A DNA stretch of 64,000 nucleotides from assembly GCF_004028155.1 (NCBI RefSeq), contig NZ_SBII01000016.1, positions 17,593 to 81,592 on the forward strand, in the 5' to 3' direction. The stretch's first letter is position 1; the number at the start of each line of letters is the position of its first letter. Both the position numbers and the translations under genes were made by a program. Below, in pieces: positions 15,509 through 23,850 of the stretch. The stretch is from Flavobacterium cerinum. GTDB lineage: Bacteria; Bacteroidota; Bacteroidia; Flavobacteriales; Flavobacteriaceae. Below the pieces are notes generated by a model that was not told the DNA's origin, did not search any database, and saw only the letters and a program-made list of their open reading frames with translations.

Positions 15509-16503
15509 TGAATTTTCTTTATTACAATATGACTTGTCATGTGACCATTGGCAATGTGCAGTTTGATAGGGTAAATTCAATACATATAGAAAGAAGTATC
15601 AAACAGCCTACCGATACGGCTAAGATCATTATACCTCGTGAGTATAATTCTGTGATCGTAAACGGGAACGTTGATTCATTTGCCCGCAAAAACATTACCG
15701 AATACATTAAGGTTGGTGATGCTGTAACGATAAGCTTAGGATATGACGGGAATAATGAAGAGGAATTTTTGGGGGTTGTTAGCTCCATTGGTGCGGATGT
15801 GCCGCTCGAAATAGAGTGCGAAAATGATATGTGGCATTTGAAGCGAACGAGTTTTACAAAGGCGTTTACAAATCTCAAGCTCTTAGACTTGCTCAGGTAT
15901 ATTGCACCGGGTTATCAGTACAACGTGATTGATAATGTAAGCCTCGGCAAATTCACGATCTCTACTGCATCGGCCTATAAGGTTTTAGAAGAGCTAAGAA
16001 CAAATTACGGCCTACACAGTTACTTTAAAAACAAAGTACTAACGGTTGGGTTTATGATCGATGTCAAGCCTATTGTTTCTCACCCGATTAATATTAATCG
16101 CAATGTTAGAGCTAATGAGTCTAACGAATTGAAGTTCATTAAAAAGCAGGATTTAAACATACTGTTAAGAGGGATTTCTATTAACCGGAAAGGTAAGCGG
16201 CTCAAGTATGATTTTGGCGATAAGAACGGAGCTATTAGAACCCTGCATTATACCGATAAGACAATAGACGAATTAAAGAACCTAACCGAAAAGACATATA
16301 AGTCTTTGAGTTTTGACGGTTACAGGGGCAAGATTCCAACTTGGGGACTGCCCAGAACCAAACCGGGTGACGGTTTTGATATAACCGACCCAAACTATGT
16401 AAACAGCGAAAGAGCGGGCAAATATCTGATCGAAGCTGTAACCATAGATTTTAACGCCAATGATGGCTTTAAGCGTGAGAACACATTAGGAATGAAATTA
16501 TAA
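15508..16503 (+). CDS. Baseplate hub protein (Mu gpP / gpD-like)
   Basis: The 331-residue beta-rich protein resembles late control D / gp27-type hubs: an N-terminal barrel (about 10-115, with V-G-D-A-V-T-I-S-L-G-Y-D-G), then T-N-L-K-L-L-D-L-L-R-Y-I-A-P-G-Y and E-E-L-R-T-N-Y-G-L-H-S-Y-F-K, typical of the hub's second domain. It ends with K-Y-L-I-E-A-V-T-I-D-F. It forms the trimeric hub onto which the spike attaches. Position before the lysis cassette and spike gene agrees. Confidence 0.75.
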   Translation: MNFLYYNMTCHVTIGNVQFDRVNSIHIERSIKQPTDTAKIIIPREYNSVIVNGNVDSFARKNITEYIKVGDAVTISLGYDGNNEEEFLGVVSSIGADVPLEIECENDMWHLKRTSFTKAFTNLKLLDLLRYIAPGYQYNVIDNVSLGKFTISTASAYKVLEELRTNYGLHSYFKNKVLTVGFMIDVKPIVSHPININRNVRANESNELKFIKKQDLNILLRGISINRKGKRLKYDFGDKNGAIRTLHYTDKTIDELKNLTEKTYKSLSFDGYRGKIPTWGLPRTKPGDGFDITDPNYVNSERAGKYLIEAVTIDFNANDGFKRENTLGMKL

Positions 16504-16511
16504 AGTAATAA

Positions 16512-16976
16512 ATGAAAGGACAGAAAATAATTGAAATCGCTTTCAAAGAAGTAGGCCAAAAAGAAAGCCCGGCTAACAGTAATCAAACCAAGTATGGTAA
16601 ATGGTTTGGAATGAACGGAGTTGCTTGGTGCGGTATCTTTTGTAGTTGGGTGTATGATCAGGCAGGTGTAAGTCTTGGTAACATCGGTTTTAAAAAAGGT
16701 TTTGCAGGTTGTCAAACTGCTGTAGCACACTTTAAGAAAAATGGTGAAGTAACTAATACGCCGCAGGTAGGTGACTTGGTTTTTTTTGATTGGAACGCCG
16801 ACGGTAAACCTGATCATGTTGGTCTTTTTAATGGGTGGAAAACAAAAGGAAAGGAGTTTTTTACTATTGAGGGGAATACTTCATTAACCAATCAAAGCAA
16901 TGGCGGGCAAGTTATGAGCAGAACCCGAAGCGTGAAAGATGTAATTTTTGTTCACCCAAAAATATTAGACAAATGA
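16512..16976 (+). CDS. CHAP-domain endolysin
   Basis: The 154-residue single-domain CHAP (cysteine, histidine-dependent amidohydrolase/peptidase) enzyme has catalytic Cys40 in V-A-W-C-G-I-F-C-S-W and His102 in K-P-D-H-V-G-L-F. V-G-D-L-V-F-F-D-W precedes the histidine, as usual. It has no signal peptide, so release to the periplasm would need a holin (candidates at 18543 and 23851). It cleaves peptidoglycan at lysis. The stop overlaps the start of the lipoprotein gene by 4 nt (ATGA), as in an endolysin-spanin pair. A tail-associated lysin is possible because baseplate genes flank it. Confidence 0.82.
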   Translation: MKGQKIIEIAFKEVGQKESPANSNQTKYGKWFGMNGVAWCGIFCSWVYDQAGVSLGNIGFKKGFAGCQTAVAHFKKNGEVTNTPQVGDLVFFDWNADGKPDHVGLFNGWKTKGKEFFTIEGNTSLTNQSNGGQVMSRTRSVKDVIFVHPKILDK

Positions 16977-17545
16977 AAAAAACAATAGTACTACTTACGA
17001 TCTTATTTTTTGCAATAGGATGTAAAACCCGGCAGACTTCCAAGTCTGAACAAAACAGCAATATTGATGTTGGCCAAGTCACTGAAAACGCCGACAATTT
17101 AACCGATAAATCAAAAGCTACAGTAAGCGAGGCTATCGTACAAGAGGGTATAAAAGAAGTGATAAGCGTAGTGACCTCAAACGGTTTAAAAATTACCCCG
17201 ATAGATAGCGATAAGCCTGTGAGTTATGAAGATTCGGACGGCAACAAATTTAACGTTACTAACGGGATTATTGAGAGTGGCCAATCGGAAACTAAAACCA
17301 ACTCAAAAGAAAAGCACCGGGAAGAAAAGAAAACCGAGGCCACAAAACAGAATGATATAAAAAAAAGCTCTCAGGGAAAATCTGAGGGCTTTATTAAAGG
17401 GAGTTCTAAGACTAAAGAAAAAGATACAAAGTCCGAACCTGTTTTCGCTTGGTCTGTATGGTGGCTAATTATCCCTTTGCTCATTATTATAATTATATGC
17501 CGGGTAATTTATAACCGATTTAAAACTCCTTTAAAACCCCTTTAA
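16973..17545 (+). CDS. Lipoprotein with C-terminal membrane span, candidate u-spanin
   Basis: The 190-residue protein starts with a short signal peptide and lipobox ending at Cys17 (F-A-I-G-C-K). It then has a long, very hydrophilic Lys/Glu/Ser-rich middle (about 20-150) and a strongly hydrophobic segment at about 158-178 (W-W-L-I-I-P-L-L-I-I-I-I-I-C), with a short basic tail. A lipid anchor at one end and a membrane span at the other is the topology of unimolecular spanins, which join outer and inner membranes at lysis. The neighbouring endolysin supports this. Function is inferred. Confidence 0.6.
   Translation: MKKTIVLLTILFFAIGCKTRQTSKSEQNSNIDVGQVTENADNLTDKSKATVSEAIVQEGIKEVISVVTSNGLKITPIDSDKPVSYEDSDGNKFNVTNGIIESGQSETKTNSKEKHREEKKTEATKQNDIKKSSQGKSEGFIKGSSKTKEKDTKSEPVFAWSVWWLIIPLLIIIIICRVIYNRFKTPLKPL
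17359..17392 (-). terminator. Minus-strand terminator-like hairpin inside the spanin gene
   Basis: Arms 17364-17374 and 17382-17392 (one G-U) form an 11-bp stem. On the minus strand it is followed by eight T's (17366 down to 17359), an intrinsic terminator read against the gene. It may be coincidence of lysine codons or end an antisense transcript. Confidence 0.35.
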
Positions 17546-17547
17546 AA
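17519..17547 (+). repeat. Three TTTAAAA units at 11-nt spacing
   Basis: TTTAAAA begins at 17519, 17530 and 17541. The last unit runs into the ATG at 17547, and the first two lie in the last codons of the spanin-like gene. This is the best-developed copy of the phased motif. Confidence 0.65.
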
Positions 17548-18071
17548 TGTTTGAAGCTTTCAGGATGGCCGTTGATGCAATGATTAAGAAACAGCTTATT
17601 GTTGCGGTTGTTTCCGGGACAGTAAAAGAGGTCAGGGAAAACGACCTTGATGTTAGCCGGGACAATTTGCCTGACCTGATAGGAGTACGTTTTCATTCGG
17701 TCATAGATGATGCACAACAGAACAAATTTAAGATCGTGCCGAAAGTTAATAGCGAGGTGTTATGTGCGATCATTGAGAACGATGTTAACGAAGCTTATTT
17801 GTTGTCATGCTCAGAAGTTGAAAAAGTAGAGGTTAAGATCGAGAGCTTACAGTTTGATCTTGAGCAAAACGGTGTAAGAATCACTAACAAGGGCGAAAAC
17901 TTAAAGACAGTCCTTAACGAATTTCAAGACAGTTTTGGCGATCTGTGTACGGAAGTTTCAAAAATTGTGGTCTCCATTGGTGTTACTCCAGACGTTCCGG
18001 TAATTACAGCGATAAAGAATAAGATCATAACCGGGAATAAAAACAAGTTGAACAAAATACTTATTGAATAA
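17547..18071 (+). CDS. Baseplate spike / assembly protein (Mu gp45, gpV-like)
   Basis: The 174-residue protein has an N-terminal OB-fold-like region (about 18-92: V-V-S-G-T-V-K-E-V-R, L-I-G-V-R-F-H-S, V-N-S-E-V-L-C-A-I-I-E-N) and a following beta stretch (V-E-V-K-I-E-S-L-Q-F-D-L), as in gpV/gp45 spike proteins, but the long triple-helix needle is short. Its place after the hub and before the gp46-gp47-like genes matches Mu order. Start is directly after the phased repeats. It shares one nucleotide with the next gene. Confidence 0.65.
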   Translation: MFEAFRMAVDAMIKKQLIVAVVSGTVKEVRENDLDVSRDNLPDLIGVRFHSVIDDAQQNKFKIVPKVNSEVLCAIIENDVNEAYLLSCSEVEKVEVKIESLQFDLEQNGVRITNKGENLKTVLNEFQDSFGDLCTEVSKIVVSIGVTPDVPVITAIKNKIITGNKNKLNKILIE

Positions 18072-18259
18072 TGGCCTTAGATAAAGCAACCTTAGAGCAA
18101 GCCCTAGTAACAATATTTACACAGCCTACTACTCAGAACAACGCTGAGCAAAGGGCAAAACAACTGGCCGATGCATTCGAGGCGTATGTGAAAAGCGGAC
18201 AGGCAGTAGGAACATGCCCGCCAAACGGGGGGCTTTTAGTAGACGGTAAATTAGTATAA
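18071..18259 (+). CDS. Small conserved phage protein, 62 residues, unknown
   Basis: The soluble protein has an alpha-helical N-terminal half (T-L-E-Q-A-L-V through F-E-A-Y-V-K-S-G) and a glycine-rich end (C-P-P-N-G-G-L-L-V-D-G). It shares its first base with the spike stop and ends 2 nt before the gp46-like start, so it belongs to the baseplate cluster. No family is recognised. It is not a PAAR protein by motif. Confidence 0.55.
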   Translation: MALDKATLEQALVTIFTQPTTQNNAEQRAKQLADAFEAYVKSGQAVGTCPPNGGLLVDGKLV

Positions 18260-18261
18260 AT

Positions 18262-18546
18262 ATGAACCTAGATATTCTCTTAGACGACGATTTTAACCCG
18301 CTCATTCAAAACGGTGATTTTGTGATCGGTCAAAGTGATCAACAACATGTAAACTGTATTTTTTTGGCTCATCCGGGTGAATACAAACAATTTCCCTTAG
18401 TCGGTTTTGGAGCATCCCGATACCTTAAATCTACAACGGCCAGTAAAGAGAAATTTATACGTGACCTTACAATACAGTTAGAGCTTGATGGCTATGTAAA
18501 CCCTGAAATAAGCAACGACTTAGACAATCTAATAATTAAAGTATGA
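18262..18546 (+). CDS. Baseplate wedge protein (gp25 / Mu gp46-like)
   Basis: The 94-residue protein shows the pattern of small gp25-like wedge proteins of Bacteroidetes phages: L-D-D-D-F-N-P-L-I-Q-N-G-D-F-V-I-G-Q-S-D-Q-Q at the start, then G-E-Y-K-Q-F-P-L-V-G-F-G and F-I-R-D-L-T-I-Q-L-E-L-D-G-Y. Although gp25 relatives are sometimes labelled lysozymes, no catalytic role is implied. It overlaps the next gene by 4 nt (ATGA). Confidence 0.7.
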   Translation: MNLDILLDDDFNPLIQNGDFVIGQSDQQHVNCIFLAHPGEYKQFPLVGFGASRYLKSTTASKEKFIRDLTIQLELDGYVNPEISNDLDNLIIKV

Positions 18547-18893
18547 CTATAAACGAATTATATGTAGCCATAGGCGGGGGAATCGGAACTGTCTTAGGTG
18601 GTTTTAGTGGTTGGTTTTTTCGTCGGAGGTACGAAAATGCATCGGCAGAAGAAAAAGAGGCAGATGCTAAAGGTAAAGAGATCGACAATGAAATAAAGCT
18701 TAGTGATTATTATAAAATTATGCTTGATGATCTTGGCACACGATACGATAAGAAATTTTCGGACATCATTTCAGTTTACGAGCAAAAGGCAAATCTTCAA
18801 CAAGATGAAATTAACCTTTTGAAAAGCAAAAACAGAATGTTAGGACAAGAGAACGCCGCCCTAAGGAAAAGAGTAAAAGAACTCGAAGAATAA
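18543..18893 (+). CDS. Membrane-anchored coiled-coil protein
   Basis: The 116-residue protein has a glycine-rich N-terminal hydrophobic segment (about 7-26), then R-R-R, then a charged helical body ending in a heptad coiled coil (L-L-K-S-K-N-R-M-L-G-Q-E-N-A-A-L-R-K-R). This is the layout of DUF2730/gp25-type or Rz-like inner-membrane phage proteins. It may belong to lysis (holin accessory or i-spanin) although it lies among baseplate genes. Evidence is topology only. Confidence 0.5.
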   Translation: MTINELYVAIGGGIGTVLGGFSGWFFRRRYENASAEEKEADAKGKEIDNEIKLSDYYKIMLDDLGTRYDKKFSDIISVYEQKANLQQDEINLLKSKNRMLGQENAALRKRVKELEE

Positions 18894-18902
18894 TTAAGGC
18901 TT

Positions 18903-19205
18903 ATGGCAGTAAAAACGGTGGTAATATCTAACAGGCAAAGCCTTTTTGATATAGCAAATCAGGAATACGGAAACGCTCAGGGAGCTTTTGAGATCGCAAG
19001 GGCTAACAACCTCTCTACAACTGACAGCTTAGAACCGGGACAATCCATAATAATACCTGAAAGCAAAACAAAAAAAACAGAGGTGATGGCGGTTATTGAC
19101 AGGCAGCGCATCAAATTTTCAACAGCAGTAAATATTACTGATTTTGAACCTAGACAAAAAGGGATTGGTTATATGAGAATTGGCTCAACTTTTAAAGTTA
19201 AATAA
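18903..19205 (+). CDS. LysM-domain tail protein (tail protein X-like)
   Basis: The 100-residue protein has a LysM motif at about 7-52: R-Q-S-L-F-D-I-A-N-Q-E-Y-G, F-E-I-A-R-A-N-N-L, L-E-P-G-Q-S-I-I-I-P. Similar short LysM proteins (P2 gpX, gp53-like) lock the baseplate or bind peptidoglycan at the tail tip. The remaining half is beta-prone and unassigned. It lies directly before the gpJ-like gene, with no gap. Confidence 0.72.
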   Translation: MAVKTVVISNRQSLFDIANQEYGNAQGAFEIARANNLSTTDSLEPGQSIIIPESKTKKTEVMAVIDRQRIKFSTAVNITDFEPRQKGIGYMRIGSTFKVK

Positions 19206-20057
19206 ATGGCAAGAACAACAGTAGAAATAGCAAATGAAATGCACAAAGCAGTACAGGCCGATATAGTACTGTCTGCCTTTTTTACCTCAGTTAGTACAAC
19301 GGCTGTTTTCAGGTTGTTTATTTATATCGTGGCAGTTGCAATAAATACTTTTGAGCAGATACTTGACACGCATTCTATTGAAATGGATGAAATAAAATTA
19401 AATCAGAAAACTGGCCGACTCACTTGGTACAGAACAATGGCCTTGAAGTTCCAGTACGGTTTTATCTTAATTACTGATCGCGATTATTATGACAATGGCA
19501 ATGCCACTCTTGAGCAGATCGAGGCTTCAAAAGTAGTTAAGTATGCGGCCGTTAATGAAAGTGAGGGAAGTAGTGCAGTTATAATAAAAATCGCGGGTGA
19601 AGTTAATGGTGTTTTATCTCCAATACCACAACCTCAGAAAATCGCTTTTGAGGCGTATGTAAAAGAATTTAAAATCGCTGGCGTTCAGGTACGCGTTATT
19701 AACTTTTTGCCGGACAGGTTATATTTTAATATGACCATGTATTATGATCCTGAGTTATTAACGGCAAACGGTATGAGCATTTTAAACGGCAATTATCCTG
19801 TAAATGATGCAATAAACGAATACATGAAAGAGCTGCCGTTCAACGGTGAGTTTGTGATCGCAAATTTTGTGGATAAGCTACAGCAAGTACCAGGAATAAA
19901 AATACCGCATGTTAACATTATTGAAAGCTCTTGGATTGATACAGATACATCCGGTTACGGTGAGCCGACAATCATAAATGTAAGGGCAATACCGGAAAGT
20001 GGTTATTACATGCCAATGGGTTTTGATACTATAAATTATTTGCCTTATGTGGTTTGA
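19206..20057 (+). CDS. Baseplate J-like protein (Mu gp47-like)
   Basis: The 283-residue protein matches the small baseplate J proteins of Bacteroidetes phages. It has an N-terminal helical part with hydrophobic F-I-Y-I-V-A-V-A-I, a central R-V-I-N-F-L-P-D-R-L-Y-F-N-M-T-M-Y-Y-D region, and I-N-E-Y-M-K-E-L-P-F-N-G-E-F, V-D-K-L-Q-Q-V-P-G-I towards the end, the conserved C-terminal J motif. It forms wedges that trigger sheath contraction. It overlaps the next gene by 11 nt. Confidence 0.72.
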   Translation: MARTTVEIANEMHKAVQADIVLSAFFTSVSTTAVFRLFIYIVAVAINTFEQILDTHSIEMDEIKLNQKTGRLTWYRTMALKFQYGFILITDRDYYDNGNATLEQIEASKVVKYAAVNESEGSSAVIIKIAGEVNGVLSPIPQPQKIAFEAYVKEFKIAGVQVRVINFLPDRLYFNMTMYYDPELLTANGMSILNGNYPVNDAINEYMKELPFNGEFVIANFVDKLQQVPGIKIPHVNIIESSWIDTDTSGYGEPTIINVRAIPESGYYMPMGFDTINYLPYVV

Positions 20058-20514
20058 TCTAAACTTTTGGGTGTTAATCCTTGAGAATACCCCAACCTTT
20101 AAAAGAACATCTTGGATCACCTTATTTGCAAAAGCTTTGTTAGCACCTTTAATCAGCAGTCATTATAATTGGCTTCAATTCAGGAAAGACAATATTTATA
20201 TAATGACACACACAGGCCAAGTGTGTTATATGCGAGAAGCCCTAAATGACAGATTCGATAAAGTGCAAAGGCGTATTTATATCGGTGATGGCCAAACAAA
20301 CGAAACAACATACATCTATACGGATGCGGAAGATCAGGACGAATATTTAGATGATACCCTTTGGCTCTACACTGAGGCTGAAACGGCAGACACCGGACTC
20401 GATTTTATAGTATATGTACCGGAAGAAATTTATACAAATCAAATACATGCGCTTCACTCACTTATTAAGCTTTATAAAGCAGGTGGCAAGCGATACGCAA
20501 TACTAACAATTTAG
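20047..20514 (+). CDS. Baseplate/tail protein in the gp48 position
   Basis: The 155-residue protein has a tryptophan-rich start (M-W-F-D-L-N-F-W-V-L) and a C-terminal half with several Tyr/Asp-rich stretches. By order it sits where Mu gp48 (P2 gpI-like tail protein) lies, between J-like and fibre genes. Sequence alone does not place it in a family. It overlaps the J-like gene and ends 4 nt before the fibre gene. Confidence 0.45.
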   Translation: MWFDLNFWVLILENTPTFKRTSWITLFAKALLAPLISSHYNWLQFRKDNIYIMTHTGQVCYMREALNDRFDKVQRRIYIGDGQTNETTYIYTDAEDQDEYLDDTLWLYTEAETADTGLDFIVYVPEEIYTNQIHALHSLIKLYKAGGKRYAILTI

Positions 20515-20518
20515 AAAA

Positions 20519-21376
20519 ATGGACGTATTACAGTTTTTACAAACAGGTGGATGGCCATTAAAGGCCGACAGGTTACAGGAGTTGCAGGGCGCATTAAGCA
20601 TAATGCAGTCTTTTGGCTATTTAGCGGGAAATTTTTCCATCATTTCAGGTTGTGAAAAAGTAGGCACTAGCACAACTAATGGCGTTGTTTTCTTTAATGG
20701 TGAACTCTTCAATTTTGTAGGCGGTGTAACCGGAACTAACGTAAAGATCATAGAGCAAACAATCAGCAAAGAGTTTAAAAACGGGGAATTAAAACCCGTT
20801 CTAATAAAGCGTCATGTAACATTTGCAAGCGGGCTAGGTTCTGTTACTTGGGCGAGCTTCAAAAAGCCAATGTCAATTTTGGAGCTTCAAAGCCGAATAT
20901 TGCCGCCTAAAACAAACCCTCAAATATACACCGGACTTGTTGCCAATATACCTGCCGGATGGCAATTATGTGACGGAACTAACGGAACGCCAAACCTTAA
21001 AGGAATGTTCCTTGTTGGGTATAATCCAACAGATACAGATTATAACGCAATTGGCAAAACAGGTGGCTCGAAACAGGTGCAATTATCTGAACCGCACATG
21101 CCCGCTCACTACCACGTCGGTACTACAATAGCATCGGGGGAACATAAGCATACAGGCATGGTTCTAAAGGGGTCAAACAGTGACAACGGCGATGCAGGAC
21201 AGTATGTTATTACGTCGGGTGCTGAGCCTAACGGAAATCAGCCTAATAGCGGTGAGACTTCATGGGCGGGTAATCATTCCCACAATTTTAATACTGATTC
21301 GACGGGTGGCAATCAACCACACGAAAACCGCCCGCCTTACTATACGGTAGCTTACATAATGTACACAGGTTTATAA
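20519..21376 (+). CDS. Tail collar-domain fibre protein
   Basis: The 285-residue protein carries the phage tail collar signature: G-L-V-A-N-I-P-A-G-W-Q-L-C-D-G near 139-153, then P-N-L-K-G-M-F-L-V-G-Y. Repeated histidine motifs follow (H-M-P-A-H-Y-H, G-E-H-K-H, H-S-H-N-F), which in other fibres chelate metal ions. It closes with N-R-P-P-Y-Y-T-V-A-Y-I-M. It is probably a short fibre at the baseplate that binds the cell surface. Confidence 0.8.
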   Translation: MDVLQFLQTGGWPLKADRLQELQGALSIMQSFGYLAGNFSIISGCEKVGTSTTNGVVFFNGELFNFVGGVTGTNVKIIEQTISKEFKNGELKPVLIKRHVTFASGLGSVTWASFKKPMSILELQSRILPPKTNPQIYTGLVANIPAGWQLCDGTNGTPNLKGMFLVGYNPTDTDYNAIGKTGGSKQVQLSEPHMPAHYHVGTTIASGEHKHTGMVLKGSNSDNGDAGQYVITSGAEPNGNQPNSGETSWAGNHSHNFNTDSTGGNQPHENRPPYYTVAYIMYTGL

Positions 21377-21377
21377 T

Positions 21378-21812
21378 ATGGCAACAGATATAAATATAAT
21401 TTTTGGTTGGTTCGCGACAGGTAAAGAACCTACGCAGGAACAGTTTAGGCAAACCTTTCTTTCATTTTATCACAAAAATGAAACTATTCCCTTGGCTAAG
21501 GTTTTTAAGCTTATAGAGCTACTGGATGCAAAAGCAGAAAAAGAACAGTTTGACGGTCATTTAATCGATCCAAATGCACACCAAGCAGAGTTTGAAAAGC
21601 TTAAAAACCCCTGTAGGTTTATGACTATCTCAGTAAATGAGGACATTGGACAACTACAGCACGACAACTTAAAAAATGTTGAATTTAACGGTATTGCCTT
21701 TCAAAATCAGTTCTTAACCGATGGCTTTACACTTGATCCTGAAACGGGAATTTTAAAAGGCTGGGAGTTCGAAAAAGACATCAAATATTTAATCTATTAC
21801 ACAATACAATGA
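21378..21812 (+). CDS. Fibre-associated protein, 144 residues
   Basis: The protein begins M-A-T-D-I-N-I-I-F-G-W-F-A-T-G-K-E-P-T-Q-E-Q-F, a pattern common to small proteins between fibre genes of Bacteroidetes phages. It continues with D-A-K-A-E-K-E-Q-F-D-G-H-L-I-D-P-N-A-H. It lies 1 nt after the collar gene and overlaps the large fibre gene by 4 nt (ATGA), which suggests a fibre adaptor or chaperone. No family is named. Confidence 0.5.
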   Translation: MATDINIIFGWFATGKEPTQEQFRQTFLSFYHKNETIPLAKVFKLIELLDAKAEKEQFDGHLIDPNAHQAEFEKLKNPCRFMTISVNEDIGQLQHDNLKNVEFNGIAFQNQFLTDGFTLDPETGILKGWEFEKDIKYLIYYTIQ

Positions 21813-23839
21813 AACAAAGATTTTTAATTTATCTAATCGCCCTCTTTTCGTTGGGCGGGTTCGCACAGAGCCAAACTAAGGTAACGCTATCAGGAGCAAA
21901 CAACCAAGCTACAATAACACGTGGCGGGATTGGTGCAAATAGTGCTTTATGGCTACCGGTTACCTCTGATAATTTGTTCTCCGATGTGCCAATGAAAGGT
22001 AGGCTTAGGCTTAATGATGTAACAAGTAAACTAGAAGTGCATGACGGTATTGACTGGATTGATGCATCGGGGTTTTCGGCGTGGAAGCAAAGAGAGTATA
22101 GCGAGGGGCAAGTAGTTACTAAAGAGATTAACTCAGTGCTTTATGTTTTTAAAAGCACTTCTAATTCAAACGAAACCGAACCTTTATTACTTAGCGAGAA
22201 AGAAGCTTGGTCATTAAATTCCTATGGAGGCACTTATGTTGCAGAATGGTTACCCGGCACATATACAGCAGGAAAGATAGTATCAAGAAGTGGGTGGGCT
22301 TATTACTGTCTTACAACTAATAATACCGATCCTGTTTTATTATCGCCTCCTAACTGGATAAAACTTGGTAAATGGCGAGGCAGTTATAATACTGGAACTA
22401 TATATAATAATGGTGATGTAGTTGTTGACGGCTCTAACATAGTTCACATCTCAAATTATGACAACAACAATTATCCGGTTAACTATGGAATTGTCTCAAA
22501 ATGGACTGTAATTACTGACAACCCAACCAAAATAGTTTGTTGGGGCGACAGTTTAACAGCAGGTGCTGGCAGTACAGGAAATAGTAATTACCCTGCTACG
22601 CTTTCGATTCTTTCTAATGTAATGTGTTATAATCAAGGTGTGCCGGGTGAAACATCAACACAAATTAAAACGAGGTTTTTTGAGCATCCGGAACTTTGGC
22701 ATTTACCAACAATTTTTTGGGTAGGCAGGAATAACTATGGTGATCCTGAAACGGTAAAAGCTGATTTAGCTGAAATGATCGCTGCGTTAGGGCATGATAA
22801 TTATTTAGTTGTTGGAATAATAAAGGCCACAACTGACGGTGATGGCCCAATTGAAACTTTAACCGATGAACTACTGGCTTTGTATGGCTCAAAATTTCTT
22901 GATCTACAAAGATATTTATTACGCATCTACGATGCCTCAAACGCTCAGGATGTAGCCGATCACGCTGCGGGTGATATAGCATGGTCAATGCGTTCGGACT
23001 GGTTGCATCTGAATAACAAAGGTTACTTCTATGTCGCAAAATTTATTGAAAGCAAGTTAAATCTATTGTTAGGCAAAGAATATGGATATTATACTAACAT
23101 GGAGTCAGGAGGTATAAGGGTTACAAATAACACAACACCTGCGAACGATACAGCCGGACTTGAACTATTGTATAGACCAGACCTAGGAAAAGCATTTGTA
23201 CAGGCATATAGTAGAAAAGATAGTGAAGTGTTACCATTATCGGTTGGGTATGCATCCCCTGTAAATGAAGCAATATTATATCTTATTGAAAATGGAGGTG
23301 AGTTATATATTGGAAGTCCCGGAACATGGACAAGTGGTAACGTTTCTCAGTTGGTTCGTGATGATGCAACAGGAAGAGCGTTAACTGTTCCCAAAGTACC
23401 AACAAACTACATTCCCGCTTCTAATCCTGACGGAACACTTAGACAGTCTTTAGGTTATGACACCGGGAACGAATTTTCAATCGGTAGCCCATACCCTGAG
23501 TCTGGTTATAAATTTCAAGTTGAAGGAGCTACAAGAATTGGTGTATTATCGGGCGTGAGCTTGTATTTGGGTCAGTTTAACACAACTAAAGGTTATATAA
23601 GTGCAAGGAACGCGGGAATTACACAAGATATACAAATGTTTACAAAAAGCTTTCTTGTGGGTTCAAGTGATATTATTAGTACAGGCGAGGCATTGCAGGT
23701 TGGAGGTAAAATTAAAGCCACTAGCGATATTGAAATTACTGACGCGACCAAAGGCGTTATAATGACCGATACAGTAACTGGTACACGTTACAGAATGCAA
23801 ATTACAAGCGGAGCAATAACTATAACAGCATTACCTTAA
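21809..23839 (+). CDS. Large fibre/receptor-binding protein with SGNH hydrolase domain and signal peptide
   Basis: The 676-residue protein has a Sec-like leader (M-K-Q-R, hydrophobic core, G-G-F-A-Q, about 1-20). A beta-rich segment with W-x-A-G-x-x-V-like carbohydrate-binding patterns covers about 80-235. An SGNH/GDSL esterase domain follows (about 242-412), with block I W-G-D-S-L-T-A-G near 245, block III G-R-N-N near 306 and block V D-W-L-H-L near 397. The C-terminal 250 residues are fibre-like. It probably binds and deacylates surface polysaccharide. The signal peptide is unexpected in a virion protein. Confidence 0.75.
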   Translation: MKQRFLIYLIALFSLGGFAQSQTKVTLSGANNQATITRGGIGANSALWLPVTSDNLFSDVPMKGRLRLNDVTSKLEVHDGIDWIDASGFSAWKQREYSEGQVVTKEINSVLYVFKSTSNSNETEPLLLSEKEAWSLNSYGGTYVAEWLPGTYTAGKIVSRSGWAYYCLTTNNTDPVLLSPPNWIKLGKWRGSYNTGTIYNNGDVVVDGSNIVHISNYDNNNYPVNYGIVSKWTVITDNPTKIVCWGDSLTAGAGSTGNSNYPATLSILSNVMCYNQGVPGETSTQIKTRFFEHPELWHLPTIFWVGRNNYGDPETVKADLAEMIAALGHDNYLVVGIIKATTDGDGPIETLTDELLALYGSKFLDLQRYLLRIYDASNAQDVADHAAGDIAWSMRSDWLHLNNKGYFYVAKFIESKLNLLLGKEYGYYTNMESGGIRVTNNTTPANDTAGLELLYRPDLGKAFVQAYSRKDSEVLPLSVGYASPVNEAILYLIENGGELYIGSPGTWTSGNVSQLVRDDATGRALTVPKVPTNYIPASNPDGTLRQSLGYDTGNEFSIGSPYPESGYKFQVEGATRIGVLSGVSLYLGQFNTTKGYISARNAGITQDIQMFTKSFLVGSSDIISTGEALQVGGKIKATSDIEITDATKGVIMTDTVTGTRYRMQITSGAITITALP

Positions 23840-23850
23840 TAATCTAAATT

